64,000 bases of DNA from Elusimicrobiales bacterium (GTDB lineage: Bacteria > Elusimicrobiota > Elusimicrobia > Elusimicrobiales > Elusimicrobiaceae). The position numbers and the translations under genes were made by a program. The notes beneath the pieces were generated by a model that saw only the letters and a program-made list of their open reading frames with translations, was not told where the DNA came from and did not search any database. The stretch is taken from assembly GCA_041651175.1 (NCBI GenBank), contig JBAZJT010000009.1:1-64000 (forward strand), in the 5' to 3' direction. Below, in pieces: positions 18,770-26,484 of the stretch. Numbering within the stretch: position 1 is the first letter of the stretch; every line of letters begins with the position of its first letter.

Positions 18770-19210
18770 ATGAACGCAGCGCGGGCAGAAATCGGCAAGA
18801 AGTATATCACCCGGACCGGCATACCGGTTACGGTAGTCAGCGTAAAAGACGGCAAAATATCGCTAAAATCGGCAACGACTGGCAGCGTTATCCGGGTAAA
18901 TGGCGATTACGAGTTGAAGCCAATCAACGACCCCCAGCCTAGCCACACGCCCAAATCCGGCAAGAAAACCGCCCCCAGCGGCAAGTCCGGCGCACAAAAG
19001 CCTGCTTCTTTGGCAGCTATCATAGACCCCATATTGCTAGATGGCGGACACACTGTTAAGGAAATCGCGGCAGAATTGGGCCAGAAGGCGGGCGAGAATG
19101 CCAAAGGCAAAGACCTTGAGGCAAATGTCCGAGCCCGGCTGGTATCGTATAAGCGAAAAGGCTGGCAGGTCTTGAAGAACGGCAAGCAGGTGCAGGTTAT
19201 TCGTAAATAA
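18770..19210 (+). CDS. Small basic protein with SH3-like N-terminus, unknown function
   Basis: 146 aa, with AGGAGG 9 bases before ATG. Residues 8-50 (GKKYITRTGIPVTVVSVKDG; SVIRVNGDYELKPI) look like an SH3-like or KOW-type small barrel. A Pro/Lys/Ser linker follows, then a helical C-terminal region (HTVKEIAAELGQKAGENAKG; VRARLVSYKRKGWQVLKNGK) that resembles a small winged helix. DNA or RNA binding is plausible from the charge and folds but not shown. It lies between the repeat element and the restriction island, probably in the accessory segment. Confidence 0.75.
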   Translation: MNAARAEIGKKYITRTGIPVTVVSVKDGKISLKSATTGSVIRVNGDYELKPINDPQPSHTPKSGKKTAPSGKSGAQKPASLAAIIDPILLDGGHTVKEIAAELGQKAGENAKGKDLEANVRARLVSYKRKGWQVLKNGKQVQVIRK

Positions 19211-19212
19211 GG

Positions 19213-19482
19213 CTAGGGTTTGCGCTTGCGACTTTGTTTCTTGGGACTGGGAGCTGTTGCTGTCATGTCGGCGGTAATTTCTGGGAGATTCTGCGCGGAT
19301 TGCGGATTCGTAGTGTTTTTGGACTCCTGTTCGTTCTTGTATGCGGCTGCCCGCTTCTTGAGAATATCAGCAGCAATCATGCGGGCCAGCATGCGAAGCC
19401 CTTGGTCGAATCGTTGTTGCTCCTCTTCTGTCCAACCTTTCTGTATTCTCGTCTGTGTTTGTCTCATAGACATTAATACCAT
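19213..19482 (-). CDS. Small unknown protein, last gene of the restriction island
   Basis: 89 aa, hydrophilic: a helical N-terminal half (GWTEEEQQRFDQGLRMLARM; AADILKKRAAAYKNEQE) and a disordered basic tail (SPKKQSRKRKP). It overlaps the 3' end of the PLD-type nuclease gene by 10 nt and is translated in the same direction, so it is likely in that operon. There are three possible Met starts in the first six codons (MVLMSM). No family was recognised. It could be a regulator or inhibitor of the restriction genes, which is speculation based on position only. Confidence 0.6.
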   Translation of the reverse strand: MVLMSMRQTQTRIQKGWTEEEQQRFDQGLRMLARMIAADILKKRAAAYKNEQESKNTTNPQSAQNLPEITADMTATAPSPKKQSRKRKP

Positions 19483-20510
19483 CCATATTCTCGCGCAGAT
19501 GTTTTTCCTAAAGTTCCGAACTTTAAGGACTGTTTCCGGATGGCTTGATATTTCGCTGACTTAACATCTAACAAGCGGAGCTTGAATAATCCTGAAATTT
19601 TGGTGCGTGTAAATACTGCTGCAAATGGGGACCGCCCAAGCTTTCCGTTGATAATTGGTCTCAAACCGTTGGCAACCTCTGGAATATCACTACTCAATTG
19701 CAGTCGCCACATACCATTATTCTGCCGGTATTTTAGCCACAAGGAAATGATGTTTCCATCAGAAGTTTTAAAGCTTTTTTCTACAGAGCTTGCACCATGA
19801 GGATTCAGCCCAAAAAATAGGGCTTGTTCCGATTTAAATTCTAACTCTCTGCCTAATGCCGTATTCTTTCCTAATTCAATCCAACACGTATTTGATAGGC
19901 TGGGGTCTTTCTCGGAATCATCATCTTTTAATATTTCCCTACCTTTCTGTGGTACTTTTGGCCCGTGCAAGGGCTTCCGGTGTTTACAGTATTCTCGTTC
20001 ATAATTTTCAATCTCGTTCGAGGTGGGGTTATGTCCTATACGCCATATAGTATTCGCAAATTCTTTGAAATGTGCCTTTTCATCGGCGGATTCAGATGAT
20101 GCTATAAATATTGCTTCTCCATTGCGTGTCAATCCTGATATTGTCAGATTTGATGACCCAGTAATTAACGTGGTCGGAGAAGCATTATCTTTTGATGATA
20201 ACACTATCGTCTTGGGGTGAAATCTCGCACCCTTTTTAGCAAAGGATATAATTCGCAAAGACGAGTTCGCTAAATTTTTACATAAGCGCAACGCGTCCGG
20301 TTGAGTTATAAAATCGTCTGTGCCCAAAATCCATTTATACTCCATGTTTGGATAAGTTTCAAGCAAATTACGAACTCCAGCGACCGTTGCATATGCCATT
20401 GCAACAAATAATGTGTCCCAAGAATTTTTAGACGCGAGTAGCTCCAACGATTTCTTGATAGTGTGTGGGAACGATTTGTCTGGGGATTGGAAAATGAGTT
20501 GGTATTTCAT
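19473..20510 (-). CDS. PLD-superfamily nuclease, probable restriction endonuclease
   Basis: 345 aa. The HKD-type motif is HPK (His98, Lys100) followed by ITGSSNLTISGL (118-ish) and Glu132, the pattern of PLD-fold nucleases such as the NgoFVII/BfiI restriction group. One HKD motif per chain implies an active dimer. The N-terminal half (LFVAMAYATVAGVRNLLETY; YKWILGTDDFITQPDALRL) fits the first PLD strand-helix units. The C-terminal 150 residues may bind DNA. It lies 8 nt after the methylase-like gene, in one operon with two methyltransferases, which supports a restriction role. Base composition is AT-richer than the flanking phage genes. Confidence 0.8.
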   Translation of the reverse strand: MKYQLIFQSPDKSFPHTIKKSLELLASKNSWDTLFVAMAYATVAGVRNLLETYPNMEYKWILGTDDFITQPDALRLCKNLANSSLRIISFAKKGARFHPKTIVLSSKDNASPTTLITGSSNLTISGLTRNGEAIFIASSESADEKAHFKEFANTIWRIGHNPTSNEIENYEREYCKHRKPLHGPKVPQKGREILKDDDSEKDPSLSNTCWIELGKNTALGRELEFKSEQALFFGLNPHGASSVEKSFKTSDGNIISLWLKYRQNNGMWRLQLSSDIPEVANGLRPIINGKLGRSPFAAVFTRTKISGLFKLRLLDVKSAKYQAIRKQSLKFGTLGKTSAREYGWY

Positions 20511-20518
20511 GGTCGAGC

Positions 20519-23275
20519 CTATACGTTATTGCGTGCAGTTTGTCGTATATTAAATAGCTGGAGCAGTGACGCATATATCGTGTCTTGAAGATGCGATATG
20601 CCGAAAGCCGACAGAACGGCAGAATCAAAAGCAATCCGGTCATGTGAAGCCAGTTCTGCCGGTAGTTCCAAAACATTCCGCAGAAGAAGATGCCCGAATG
20701 CTGTTAAAATACTATTGCGATGTCGCGGCGATATACCCGCGGGATTAAGCATGTGCAGATTGGCACTTAGTTTGCTTGCGTTAAGGTCAAGTGCTCCAAG
20801 CCCCCTGCCGAAACCGGATGCCTCAATAAAAAACATGCCTATTATGGAATTCATAAGGGCGTGACATAAATCCAAATCAACACTATTCGCTATGGTCGTA
20901 AGACGTATAAGTCTTTGGTTTACAAATGACCTTTCTGCAAGTCGGTGAACACAAAGTCGCTTGTCCGGATTCATAGGTATAACAAAATCTGCAAGCGTTG
21001 ACGGGCTCATTTCATACCAATGATGTCCTGCTCGTGCTAGCACCTCTGGCAATGGTCGTCCCGTTCCGTTGGTTTCGTGTTGAAAACGTCTTATCCATGC
21101 CAGAGTTCCCCGCATTCCCAGTTGCTGGAGTTTTGTTAAGTCGTCAGGACAGCAAAAAGCTTCTTTGTCAGCTCGGGCGATTAGACCATCAATATCTCGC
21201 GATGACATTAATACTGGCCTTATGTATCGTGATTCAACACCGTGTTCTTGCTGGGGATAAAACAACGCATCCCACCCACGTCGTTCCCCACGTTTAATTT
21301 CGAAAGAATTATGCATGGGGACTAAGTTATTTTCAATCGCTGCGACCCAGTCAAGATTGACAAAAAATGAGGGCCACCCTAGCCCAATAGATTCTAATTG
21401 CGTTATGCGAGAGATGGTATGCGAAAATTTTGTTACGCCAGTAATATTGGGCACAGAAGCTAATATCGCGTTAGCTAATGAATCAACGCCACCACCTGTT
21501 GTTGCCCAATCTTCAATCCGATTTGTAGTAGTGATGAATTCTATAAACTCATCGTCTGGTGGGTCTATTTGAGAAGGTCGTTTCTCTAAAATGACGATAG
21601 TTGTTACTACATCCGAGTTAGAGAACCATCGCCCTGAACCGGAAATGACAACTCTTATGACCTTAAAATATCGCAATAATATTTGACGAAATTCCTGTCC
21701 CCAATCTGTTCCTAGCCATGAATTGGAGACTATGAAAGACAGGCGGCCTGATACTGTAACCAAATGCCGAAGTTGCAGCAGTAAATAGGCATAAAGGTCT
21801 GCTCTTGTGCTAAGGTCGCGTCCTGTGTCTTGGTGTATATCCTGCGCACATCTGGATATGAGGGGATTCATGTTGCTGCTTTTCTCAAACCGCACAAAAG
21901 GGAGATTCGAAATCACGGCATGCATTTCTGGAAGACGGCGTTCCACTTCAGTTCCACCAGTTGGATTTGTGAATACAATAACCTCTCCAACGGACAATTC
22001 TAAGGCATCATGGCGAAAAACCTGAATTACTTCGCCCATCCCAAGCGGGTCAGATAAGGCTATTGAGCAAAGTTGAAGAGGAAATGCAAATTTATCACTG
22101 CCCCATGTTGAGCTAAGGGCAGTACCTATCGGCAACCCAACTTGTCTTTTCAAGTCGTAAGCCGCTCGAGCAATCGTTCCCGTTCCGCAACATGGGTCAA
22201 TTATCGGGGATATGCGATTTTCTATTCCAATGCGGACTAATAATTCCGCTAATGGTTTTGGGGTCGAAAATTGTCCGGCAAGTTTTTTTCTGGAGTAAGA
22301 AAGTGCTCCTTCTATTACTTGATGGAAACTCTCTTGCGATATGTTTTCCAGTTTAAAGTCGGTTAAAAATTTATTCAAGTCAACTAGCGCCGACCATGTT
22401 GTGGAATCCAATGATTCTTGCCCTATCACGTGGTGAAAGACGTTCATGAAGTCACAGGCGGCTGAAATAGACTCAAAAACAGCAATTGCCTGTGTTATTG
22501 TTGTTCCGTGGTTTATGGTTTCAACTTGAACAGAGGGTGCATGAAATCGTTTTAGGTAGTGAGCAAACAAAAATCTGTTTATCCAACTAATTATATTAAC
22601 TCTAGCTAGGCCTTCATATTTAGAGCAGTCAGGATGCTCCAATTTGTTAACTTCCCACCATAAATCGGTTTCAGCAGCAAATGACGCATTGCGTTGATAT
22701 GCGTGCTGTAACTTATCTGAAACTGGTGATGTGAAGATGTTAAGATAGTCTAGAAACAAGGCATTGCTAATGGCCACCGACGGAGTTGCACCCTGCAAAG
22801 CTTGTCTCTCTAGTAGGCCATTTATATCATCGATAATCTGATGCAACAATCTAATCCATTCTGTTTTTTGTATGTAAACATCTGCGCGTCGGCTGATATT
22901 AGTCCTCGGCCATGTTTTGTTAGGTTCAAAAACATCTTGTGCAGTTTTCAAATACAGAACCGCTTCGTCTGCATTCCATAGTAAAAAACTATTGAGGCCC
23001 AGTCGACGAGCTTTAAGCTCTGCGTTTTGAATGAGTTCCGTGTCGGTGATGGGGGTGTCCGGCATTTTCAGTTCCCATCCCTGTTGGACAATGCTTCCGC
23101 CTTTGTCCCCGAACAATAACACATCCGGGAACAAGCTCCCAGCTTGTCCGGAAAGGGTATATTCCCCGCCAGCTCTAACTATCGCCCGAGTGCGTAGGGC
23201 GCAGTATTGATTGATTTCTGTGATGACATCAATTGCCCACGAGCGTTCATTATATCTTGGCGAAGTCGTTGGCAT
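20519..23275 (-). CDS. Large N6-adenine methylase-like protein with possible N-terminal nuclease
   Basis: 918 aa. Residues 50-70 contain a PD...ExK pattern (FPDVLLFGD, then WELK), a candidate PD-(D/E)xK nuclease. A helical segment follows, then the methylase core: QFSTPKPLAELLV (335), SAM-binding DPCCGTGTIA (360-369), and catalytic SNLPF (456-460), a variant of NPPF/Y with Leu in place of the first Pro. The C-terminal 350 residues would be target recognition. The layout resembles single-chain type IIG or BREX PglX-like enzymes. The Leu variant may weaken methylation. Its 5' end overlaps the next methyltransferase gene by 26 nt. Confidence 0.8.
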   Translation of the reverse strand: MPTTSPRYNERSWAIDVITEINQYCALRTRAIVRAGGEYTLSGQAGSLFPDVLLFGDKGGSIVQQGWELKMPDTPITDTELIQNAELKARRLGLNSFLLWNADEAVLYLKTAQDVFEPNKTWPRTNISRRADVYIQKTEWIRLLHQIIDDINGLLERQALQGATPSVAISNALFLDYLNIFTSPVSDKLQHAYQRNASFAAETDLWWEVNKLEHPDCSKYEGLARVNIISWINRFLFAHYLKRFHAPSVQVETINHGTTITQAIAVFESISAACDFMNVFHHVIGQESLDSTTWSALVDLNKFLTDFKLENISQESFHQVIEGALSYSRKKLAGQFSTPKPLAELLVRIGIENRISPIIDPCCGTGTIARAAYDLKRQVGLPIGTALSSTWGSDKFAFPLQLCSIALSDPLGMGEVIQVFRHDALELSVGEVIVFTNPTGGTEVERRLPEMHAVISNLPFVRFEKSSNMNPLISRCAQDIHQDTGRDLSTRADLYAYLLLQLRHLVTVSGRLSFIVSNSWLGTDWGQEFRQILLRYFKVIRVVISGSGRWFSNSDVVTTIVILEKRPSQIDPPDDEFIEFITTTNRIEDWATTGGGVDSLANAILASVPNITGVTKFSHTISRITQLESIGLGWPSFFVNLDWVAAIENNLVPMHNSFEIKRGERRGWDALFYPQQEHGVESRYIRPVLMSSRDIDGLIARADKEAFCCPDDLTKLQQLGMRGTLAWIRRFQHETNGTGRPLPEVLARAGHHWYEMSPSTLADFVIPMNPDKRLCVHRLAERSFVNQRLIRLTTIANSVDLDLCHALMNSIIGMFFIEASGFGRGLGALDLNASKLSANLHMLNPAGISPRHRNSILTAFGHLLLRNVLELPAELASHDRIAFDSAVLSAFGISHLQDTIYASLLQLFNIRQTARNNV

Positions 23276-24284
23276 TGTTGAGAATACCTCTATTGGGGCA
23301 GTAAAGACGAATTTTCTTTACAAACTTTTGATTTTTAGCGATATTGGACAACCGCTGCAGAGCCACTTGAATGTAATCAATGGAGCTTTTTTTAAAGAGT
23401 GCGACATCCTGATTTTTTTCAATGCCACAGAATCGTCTGTTTTCAAGTGCGGAGGCTACGAGAAAGCTTCCACTCCCAAAAGCGTTATCTAATACCAAAT
23501 CCCCCGGCTTGGTGAAGGTACGAATAAGATACCGGGCTAACTCAACAGGTTTTTGGGTTGGGTGCCACACAGGGCCTTCGCTTTCAGCTGTTTTGAAATA
23601 AACTACATCGGTAGGATATCTATCCCCGTCGCTTTTTACATGCACGGGAAGGAAGTCTCCATAGCTGCCTGAAAATTGGCTTTTTCGAATCCCTTTATCG
23701 TATGCTACCCCCGTCCCCATTTGCGGGTTGTATGTGGGTTGCTTCCGATAAAAAACACAGATATCTTCATGTTTGCGGAGCGGTTGTTTTTTTGCGTTGA
23801 GAAAATTGGTGGACTTGGATTTTTCCCATGTTATCTTATACTTAAATGAACTCTCATTCGACATGATTAATTTCGCGGTGAAAATACCCTGCGAAGTTAA
23901 AATTATTGCACCATTAGGCTTAACCACCCTGTGATAAGCTTTCCACAGCTTATCTAAATCAATAACGCTGTCCCATTTGTTTTGAGTCGTTCCGTAGGGC
24001 AAATCGCATAAAACCATGTCTATGGAATGTGCGGGAAATTTCTCCAAAACATCTAGGCAATCCCCTTCAAATATAGAATTCCCAAGCTGTTCCTTTGAAA
24101 GTTGTTCCGATATTGGCAAACATCGTTCAATATTGACCGGAGCAAGGGCTATGTGTTCTGCCCATCTCTTGCCTATGGTTCTATCTGGAATTTGCTCTTT
24201 GTGCCCAATGGTGGTGGGACGAATTGATTCATCATTATAGCTACTTCTCAAATTGTTAGATGTAACGACTACGCCGTTTCCCAT
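23250..24284 (-). CDS. Beta-class DNA N6/N4 methyltransferase
   Basis: 344 aa. ATG 24284 is chosen because GAGGTG lies 6 nt upstream; a GTG at 24293 overlaps that site. The catalytic motif DLPY (residues about 94-97) comes before the SAM-binding DNAFGSGSFLVA near residue 250, the order of beta-class enzymes. The N-terminal part has EGDCLDVLEKFPAHSIDMVL; WHPTQKPVELARYLI precedes the SAM site, as in this family. The usual DPPY has Leu in place of the first Pro, also seen in family members. It is the first gene of the restriction island and probably protects sites cut by its partners. The target is unknown. Confidence 0.88.
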   Translation of the reverse strand: MGNGVVVTSNNLRSSYNDESIRPTTIGHKEQIPDRTIGKRWAEHIALAPVNIERCLPISEQLSKEQLGNSIFEGDCLDVLEKFPAHSIDMVLCDLPYGTTQNKWDSVIDLDKLWKAYHRVVKPNGAIILTSQGIFTAKLIMSNESSFKYKITWEKSKSTNFLNAKKQPLRKHEDICVFYRKQPTYNPQMGTGVAYDKGIRKSQFSGSYGDFLPVHVKSDGDRYPTDVVYFKTAESEGPVWHPTQKPVELARYLIRTFTKPGDLVLDNAFGSGSFLVASALENRRFCGIEKNQDVALFKKSSIDYIQVALQRLSNIAKNQKFVKKIRLYCPNRGILNNANDFAKI

Positions 24285-24370
24285 TACAATCACCTCTAGC
24301 GTTCACATATCGCTCTTAATACGGTATTAAATACTATACCGAAAATCTCAAAAGAAAGGAAGTCTGGTCT

Positions 24371-24715
24371 TCATCCACGACGTATTATCTTTCTACCCAA
24401 TCGTGCGGCTTGCATGAAATAGGCTGTTACCAAATCAGCTACGACCTGCGTTCTGCCGCCTATATGCCAGTCCCTGTTGGCTTTGGGGCAGGTTTCGGCC
24501 TTGTAGTCGTAAATCGTGAAGGCCAGTCCATTTATGCTGCCGGTCCATTCGGCTTGGATTTTGCCGTCTGCGGACAGGCCCTGCTGCGGCTTCCCGAACA
24601 CGCGCACCAGCTCTTTGTAAGTCGTGCCGTCCGGCAAGCGGCCCACAAACCCGGTTCCTACAAGGCCGGGGTTGCCCATTTTGACTTCCAGCTCCAGCGT
24701 GATTTTGGTTTTCAT
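24371..24715 (-). CDS. Small phage protein of unknown function
   Basis: 114 aa from MKTKITLELEVKMGNPGLVG; this ATG overlaps the preceding gene stop (ATGA). It contains a mixed strand-helix sequence with KELVRVFGKPQQGLSADGK and WTGSINGLAFTIYDYKAETC, which resembles small phage accessory proteins of the 'DGK...W' type, without a known role. It is the last gene of the late leftward operon. Downstream (24294-24370) there is no gene, only AT-rich sequence. Confidence 0.75.
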   Translation of the reverse strand: MKTKITLELEVKMGNPGLVGTGFVGRLPDGTTYKELVRVFGKPQQGLSADGKIQAEWTGSINGLAFTIYDYKAETCPKANRDWHIGGRTQVVADLVTAYFMQAARLGRKIIRRG

Positions 24716-24987
24716 AACGAATACTCCGAGTTTTTGGTTTCGCCGGTTTCGGCGTCCCGTATCGTGAAATAGCGCATGTTGCTTGGCTTGAAGCCGTTTA
24801 TGAACTGCTCCTCTATCGTGATGCTCCACTTGGCCTTGGGCAGGGCCTTGCGGACCGCCGCCAGTTTCTTGAGGGCAAGCGGGATATAGTCCTCCGTCTT
24901 GCCGGTCACCGGCACGTCCTCGACATACATCTCTTCGCCGTCCTGTTTGAGACTCAGGTAGCGCGACTTCAGCGTTTTGCCGTTCAT
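24712..24987 (-). CDS. Small phage protein of unknown function
   Basis: 91 aa from MNGKTLKSRYLSLKQDGEEM. The start forms an ATGA overlap with the upstream gene and its own stop overlaps the next start in the same way, so three genes are translationally coupled. The sequence is charged, with VPVTGKTEDYIPLALKKLAA and WSITIEEQFINGF. No family was recognised. Confidence 0.7.
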   Translation of the reverse strand: MNGKTLKSRYLSLKQDGEEMYVEDVPVTGKTEDYIPLALKKLAAVRKALPKAKWSITIEEQFINGFKPSNMRYFTIRDAETGETKNSEYSL

Positions 24988-25205
24988 ATAGTCCTCCGTT
25001 GTTTTGAGTATACGCGCCCGACCATCGTGTCGCCGTGCCAGATGTCTATGCGGGCTATCTCCGGCAAAAATGCTTTTTCTTTTGCCGCTCCGGTAGCGGC
25101 CTCCAGCGTTTTGAAGCTTCCCAGTTCCCGGTGTATGGTGCAGTCCGTTTTCGTCTTCGGTATTATCGCTATCAGCTCGAACCCCGCCTGCTTTTTGGTC
25201 TTCAT
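24984..25205 (-). CDS. Small phage protein of unknown function
   Basis: 73 aa from MKTKKQAGFELIAIIPKTKT, with GGGAGG seven bases before ATG. The upstream open frame to 25382 lacks such a site. FKTLEAATGAAKEKAFLPEI and RIDIWHGDTMVGRVYS suggest a small alpha/beta fold. First of three coupled small genes at the end of the late operon. No family was recognised. Confidence 0.7.
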   Translation of the reverse strand: MKTKKQAGFELIAIIPKTKTDCTIHRELGSFKTLEAATGAAKEKAFLPEIARIDIWHGDTMVGRVYSKQRRTI

Positions 25206-25344
25206 AATGCCTCCCTTTCGTCTGGCCCTTTCTGCTGTCATCATGAACATACAATGAGTTCGGCGATTAATCCAGTCCTTTCCGGAGGCCATTTTACCGT
25301 CTGAGAAACAGCCCTTGACTTTATGGCGGAATCCCTTTATTTTC

Positions 25345-25375
25345 TGCCCGTCCGGCCCCATAAACCGGACGGGCA
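25345..25375. terminator. Strong hairpin after the 105-aa phage gene
   Basis: Perfect 11-bp stem TGCCCGTCCGG / CCGGACGGGCA with a 9-nt loop, 10 nt downstream of the 105-aa gene stop on the minus strand. The minus strand lacks a T tract; the plus strand has TTTT. It may terminate or slow transcription of the late operon before the last three genes. Confidence 0.55.
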
Positions 25376-25384
25376 TTTTCATGC

Positions 25385-25702
25385 TCAGGCGAGCTGCGCC
25401 AGCCAGTCCTTGCCGACCAGTTTGTTGAGCGCGGCGATTACCGCGTCTATCGCCCAGCCGATAAGCATGCCTTCCACGCTTTCCGGCAGGAACGGGATGT
25501 CGATAAGCGCGTTGAGTATCGCCACCGCGAGCGCCTTTTTGTCCGAGCCTTTGATATCCTCGTCCTGCCCGACGCCTTCCACCAGCTTCACGACGTCCGG
25601 CACGGCCTCAGCCGCGTCTTTAAGGCTTTTGACCGTCTTGATTTTGTCCTTCACCGCGCCCAGCTTGTCCAGCAGTTCCTTCGCCTTCTTTTCGTAGTCC
25701 AT
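25385..25702 (-). CDS. Small phage protein with hydrophobic helix, possible holin-like
   Basis: 105 aa from MDYEKKAKELLDKLGAVKDK, with AGGAGG six bases before ATG. The N-terminal half is a charged helix. A hydrophobic stretch (ALAVAILNALIDIPFLPESV, then MLIGWAIDAVIAALNKLV) could form one or two membrane helices. It lies next to the M15 endolysin, as holins do. Similar small proteins with amphipathic helices also occur as structural parts, so the holin call is inference. Confidence 0.7.
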   Translation of the reverse strand: MDYEKKAKELLDKLGAVKDKIKTVKSLKDAAEAVPDVVKLVEGVGQDEDIKGSDKKALAVAILNALIDIPFLPESVEGMLIGWAIDAVIAALNKLVGKDWLAQLA

Positions 25703-25814
25703 ACTGCCTCCTGTTTTTGAATAGCGGCAAATCAAAGCTCCAGCTTATCCGCCATTTAGTGTCGCCGCTTTTGCCGATGACCAGCGACAAAATTCTTTCA
25801 AGCCATCCGGGCAT
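25620..25814 (-). CDS. Possible small overlapping phage gene
   Basis: 64 aa from MPGWLERILSLVIGKSGDTK. It begins inside the end of the endolysin gene and fills a 95-nt gap in an otherwise tightly packed operon, but its second half overlaps the next gene in another frame and loses amino-acid character. GGGACGG precedes the ATG. The first 37 residues (WRISWSFDLPLFKN) look protein-like. It may be a shadow. Confidence 0.33.
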   Translation of the reverse strand: MPGWLERILSLVIGKSGDTKWRISWSFDLPLFKNRRQYGLRKEGEGTAGQAGRGEGQNQDGQKP

Positions 25815-26238
25815 ATACGCCGTCCCTGAAGCCCAGCACTTCGCGCTTGCCGCCGGTGCTTGCGTGTATCCAGCGTTCGCCGTCGCGCCGCTCGTCTATA
25901 AGCTGCCCGAACGGGATGCCGGACTCGTGCCAGAGCCACGCAAATACATCGTCTATACTCACGCCTTCCACATGGAAGTCGGCGGCTTGGCCCAGCATGT
26001 GCTGGCTGTTTGCGCTACCGCCGACAGCGGTATTAAGTTCGAAGCACCGGAACCCGGAATGCACTATGACTGCCTTGCCGTAATGCGCCCGCACCGGCTC
26101 AAGGATTATCCGGCACAGGCCGGTAAGCTCGGCGGGATAGCAAAGCCCCTTCCGTCGGTTAAGTTCCTGAAATCCGGCGCGGTCGGTGCGCGTCAGCTCG
26201 AAGAACGTGAAATGCTCGCTTAATTTGAAGTCGTTCAT
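25798..26238 (-). CDS. Peptidase M15-type endolysin
   Basis: 146 aa from MNDFKLSEHFTFFELTRTDR; the start makes an ATGA overlap with the upstream gene. The fold and residues match the M15_3 carboxypeptidase/endopeptidase family: SGFRC (61-65), SQHMLGQAADFHV with zinc ligands His80 and Asp87, and WIHAS with His125. It should cleave peptide links in peptidoglycan to release phage. The length is typical of single-domain M15 phage lysins, with no separate wall-binding domain. An XhlA-like gene precedes it and a hydrophobic small gene follows, giving a lysis cluster. Confidence 0.92.
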   Translation of the reverse strand: MNDFKLSEHFTFFELTRTDRAGFQELNRRKGLCYPAELTGLCRIILEPVRAHYGKAVIVHSGFRCFELNTAVGGSANSQHMLGQAADFHVEGVSIDDVFAWLWHESGIPFGQLIDERRDGERWIHASTGGKREVLGFRDGVYARMA

Positions 26239-26483
26239 TTGGCGCTCCATTTAAGCCCCAGTTGGAACAGCGCGTTGACCGCCAGCGTTATGCCGCCGAC
26301 TATCCATGAAATCTTGGTCTTGACGGCGCGAAGCTCCTCGGCAAGCCCGACCTGCCCGTTGCCATTGACCGTATGCTCCAGTTTGGTTATGCGAGCCTTG
26401 TCGGCCTCGTATGCCTGCAGATGCGCGTCCTGCTTGGCTTCCATCCGCGCAAGCCGCTCTATGACTTCGTCTATCTTGCCCAT
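26235..26483 (-). CDS. XhlA/holin-accessory-like small membrane protein
   Basis: 82 aa, starting 1 nt after the fibre gene stop, with GGAGGAGGG upstream. A coiled-coil N-terminal region (IDEVIERLARMEAKQDAHLQ) is followed by a single C-terminal membrane helix (ISWIVGGITLAVNALFQLGL). This is the layout of hemolysin XhlA and related holin-associated proteins. It is coupled by ATGA overlap to the M15 endolysin. It probably takes part in lysis. Confidence 0.8.
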   Translation of the reverse strand: MGKIDEVIERLARMEAKQDAHLQAYEADKARITKLEHTVNGNGQVGLAEELRAVKTKISWIVGGITLAVNALFQLGLKWSAK

Positions 26484-26484
26484 G

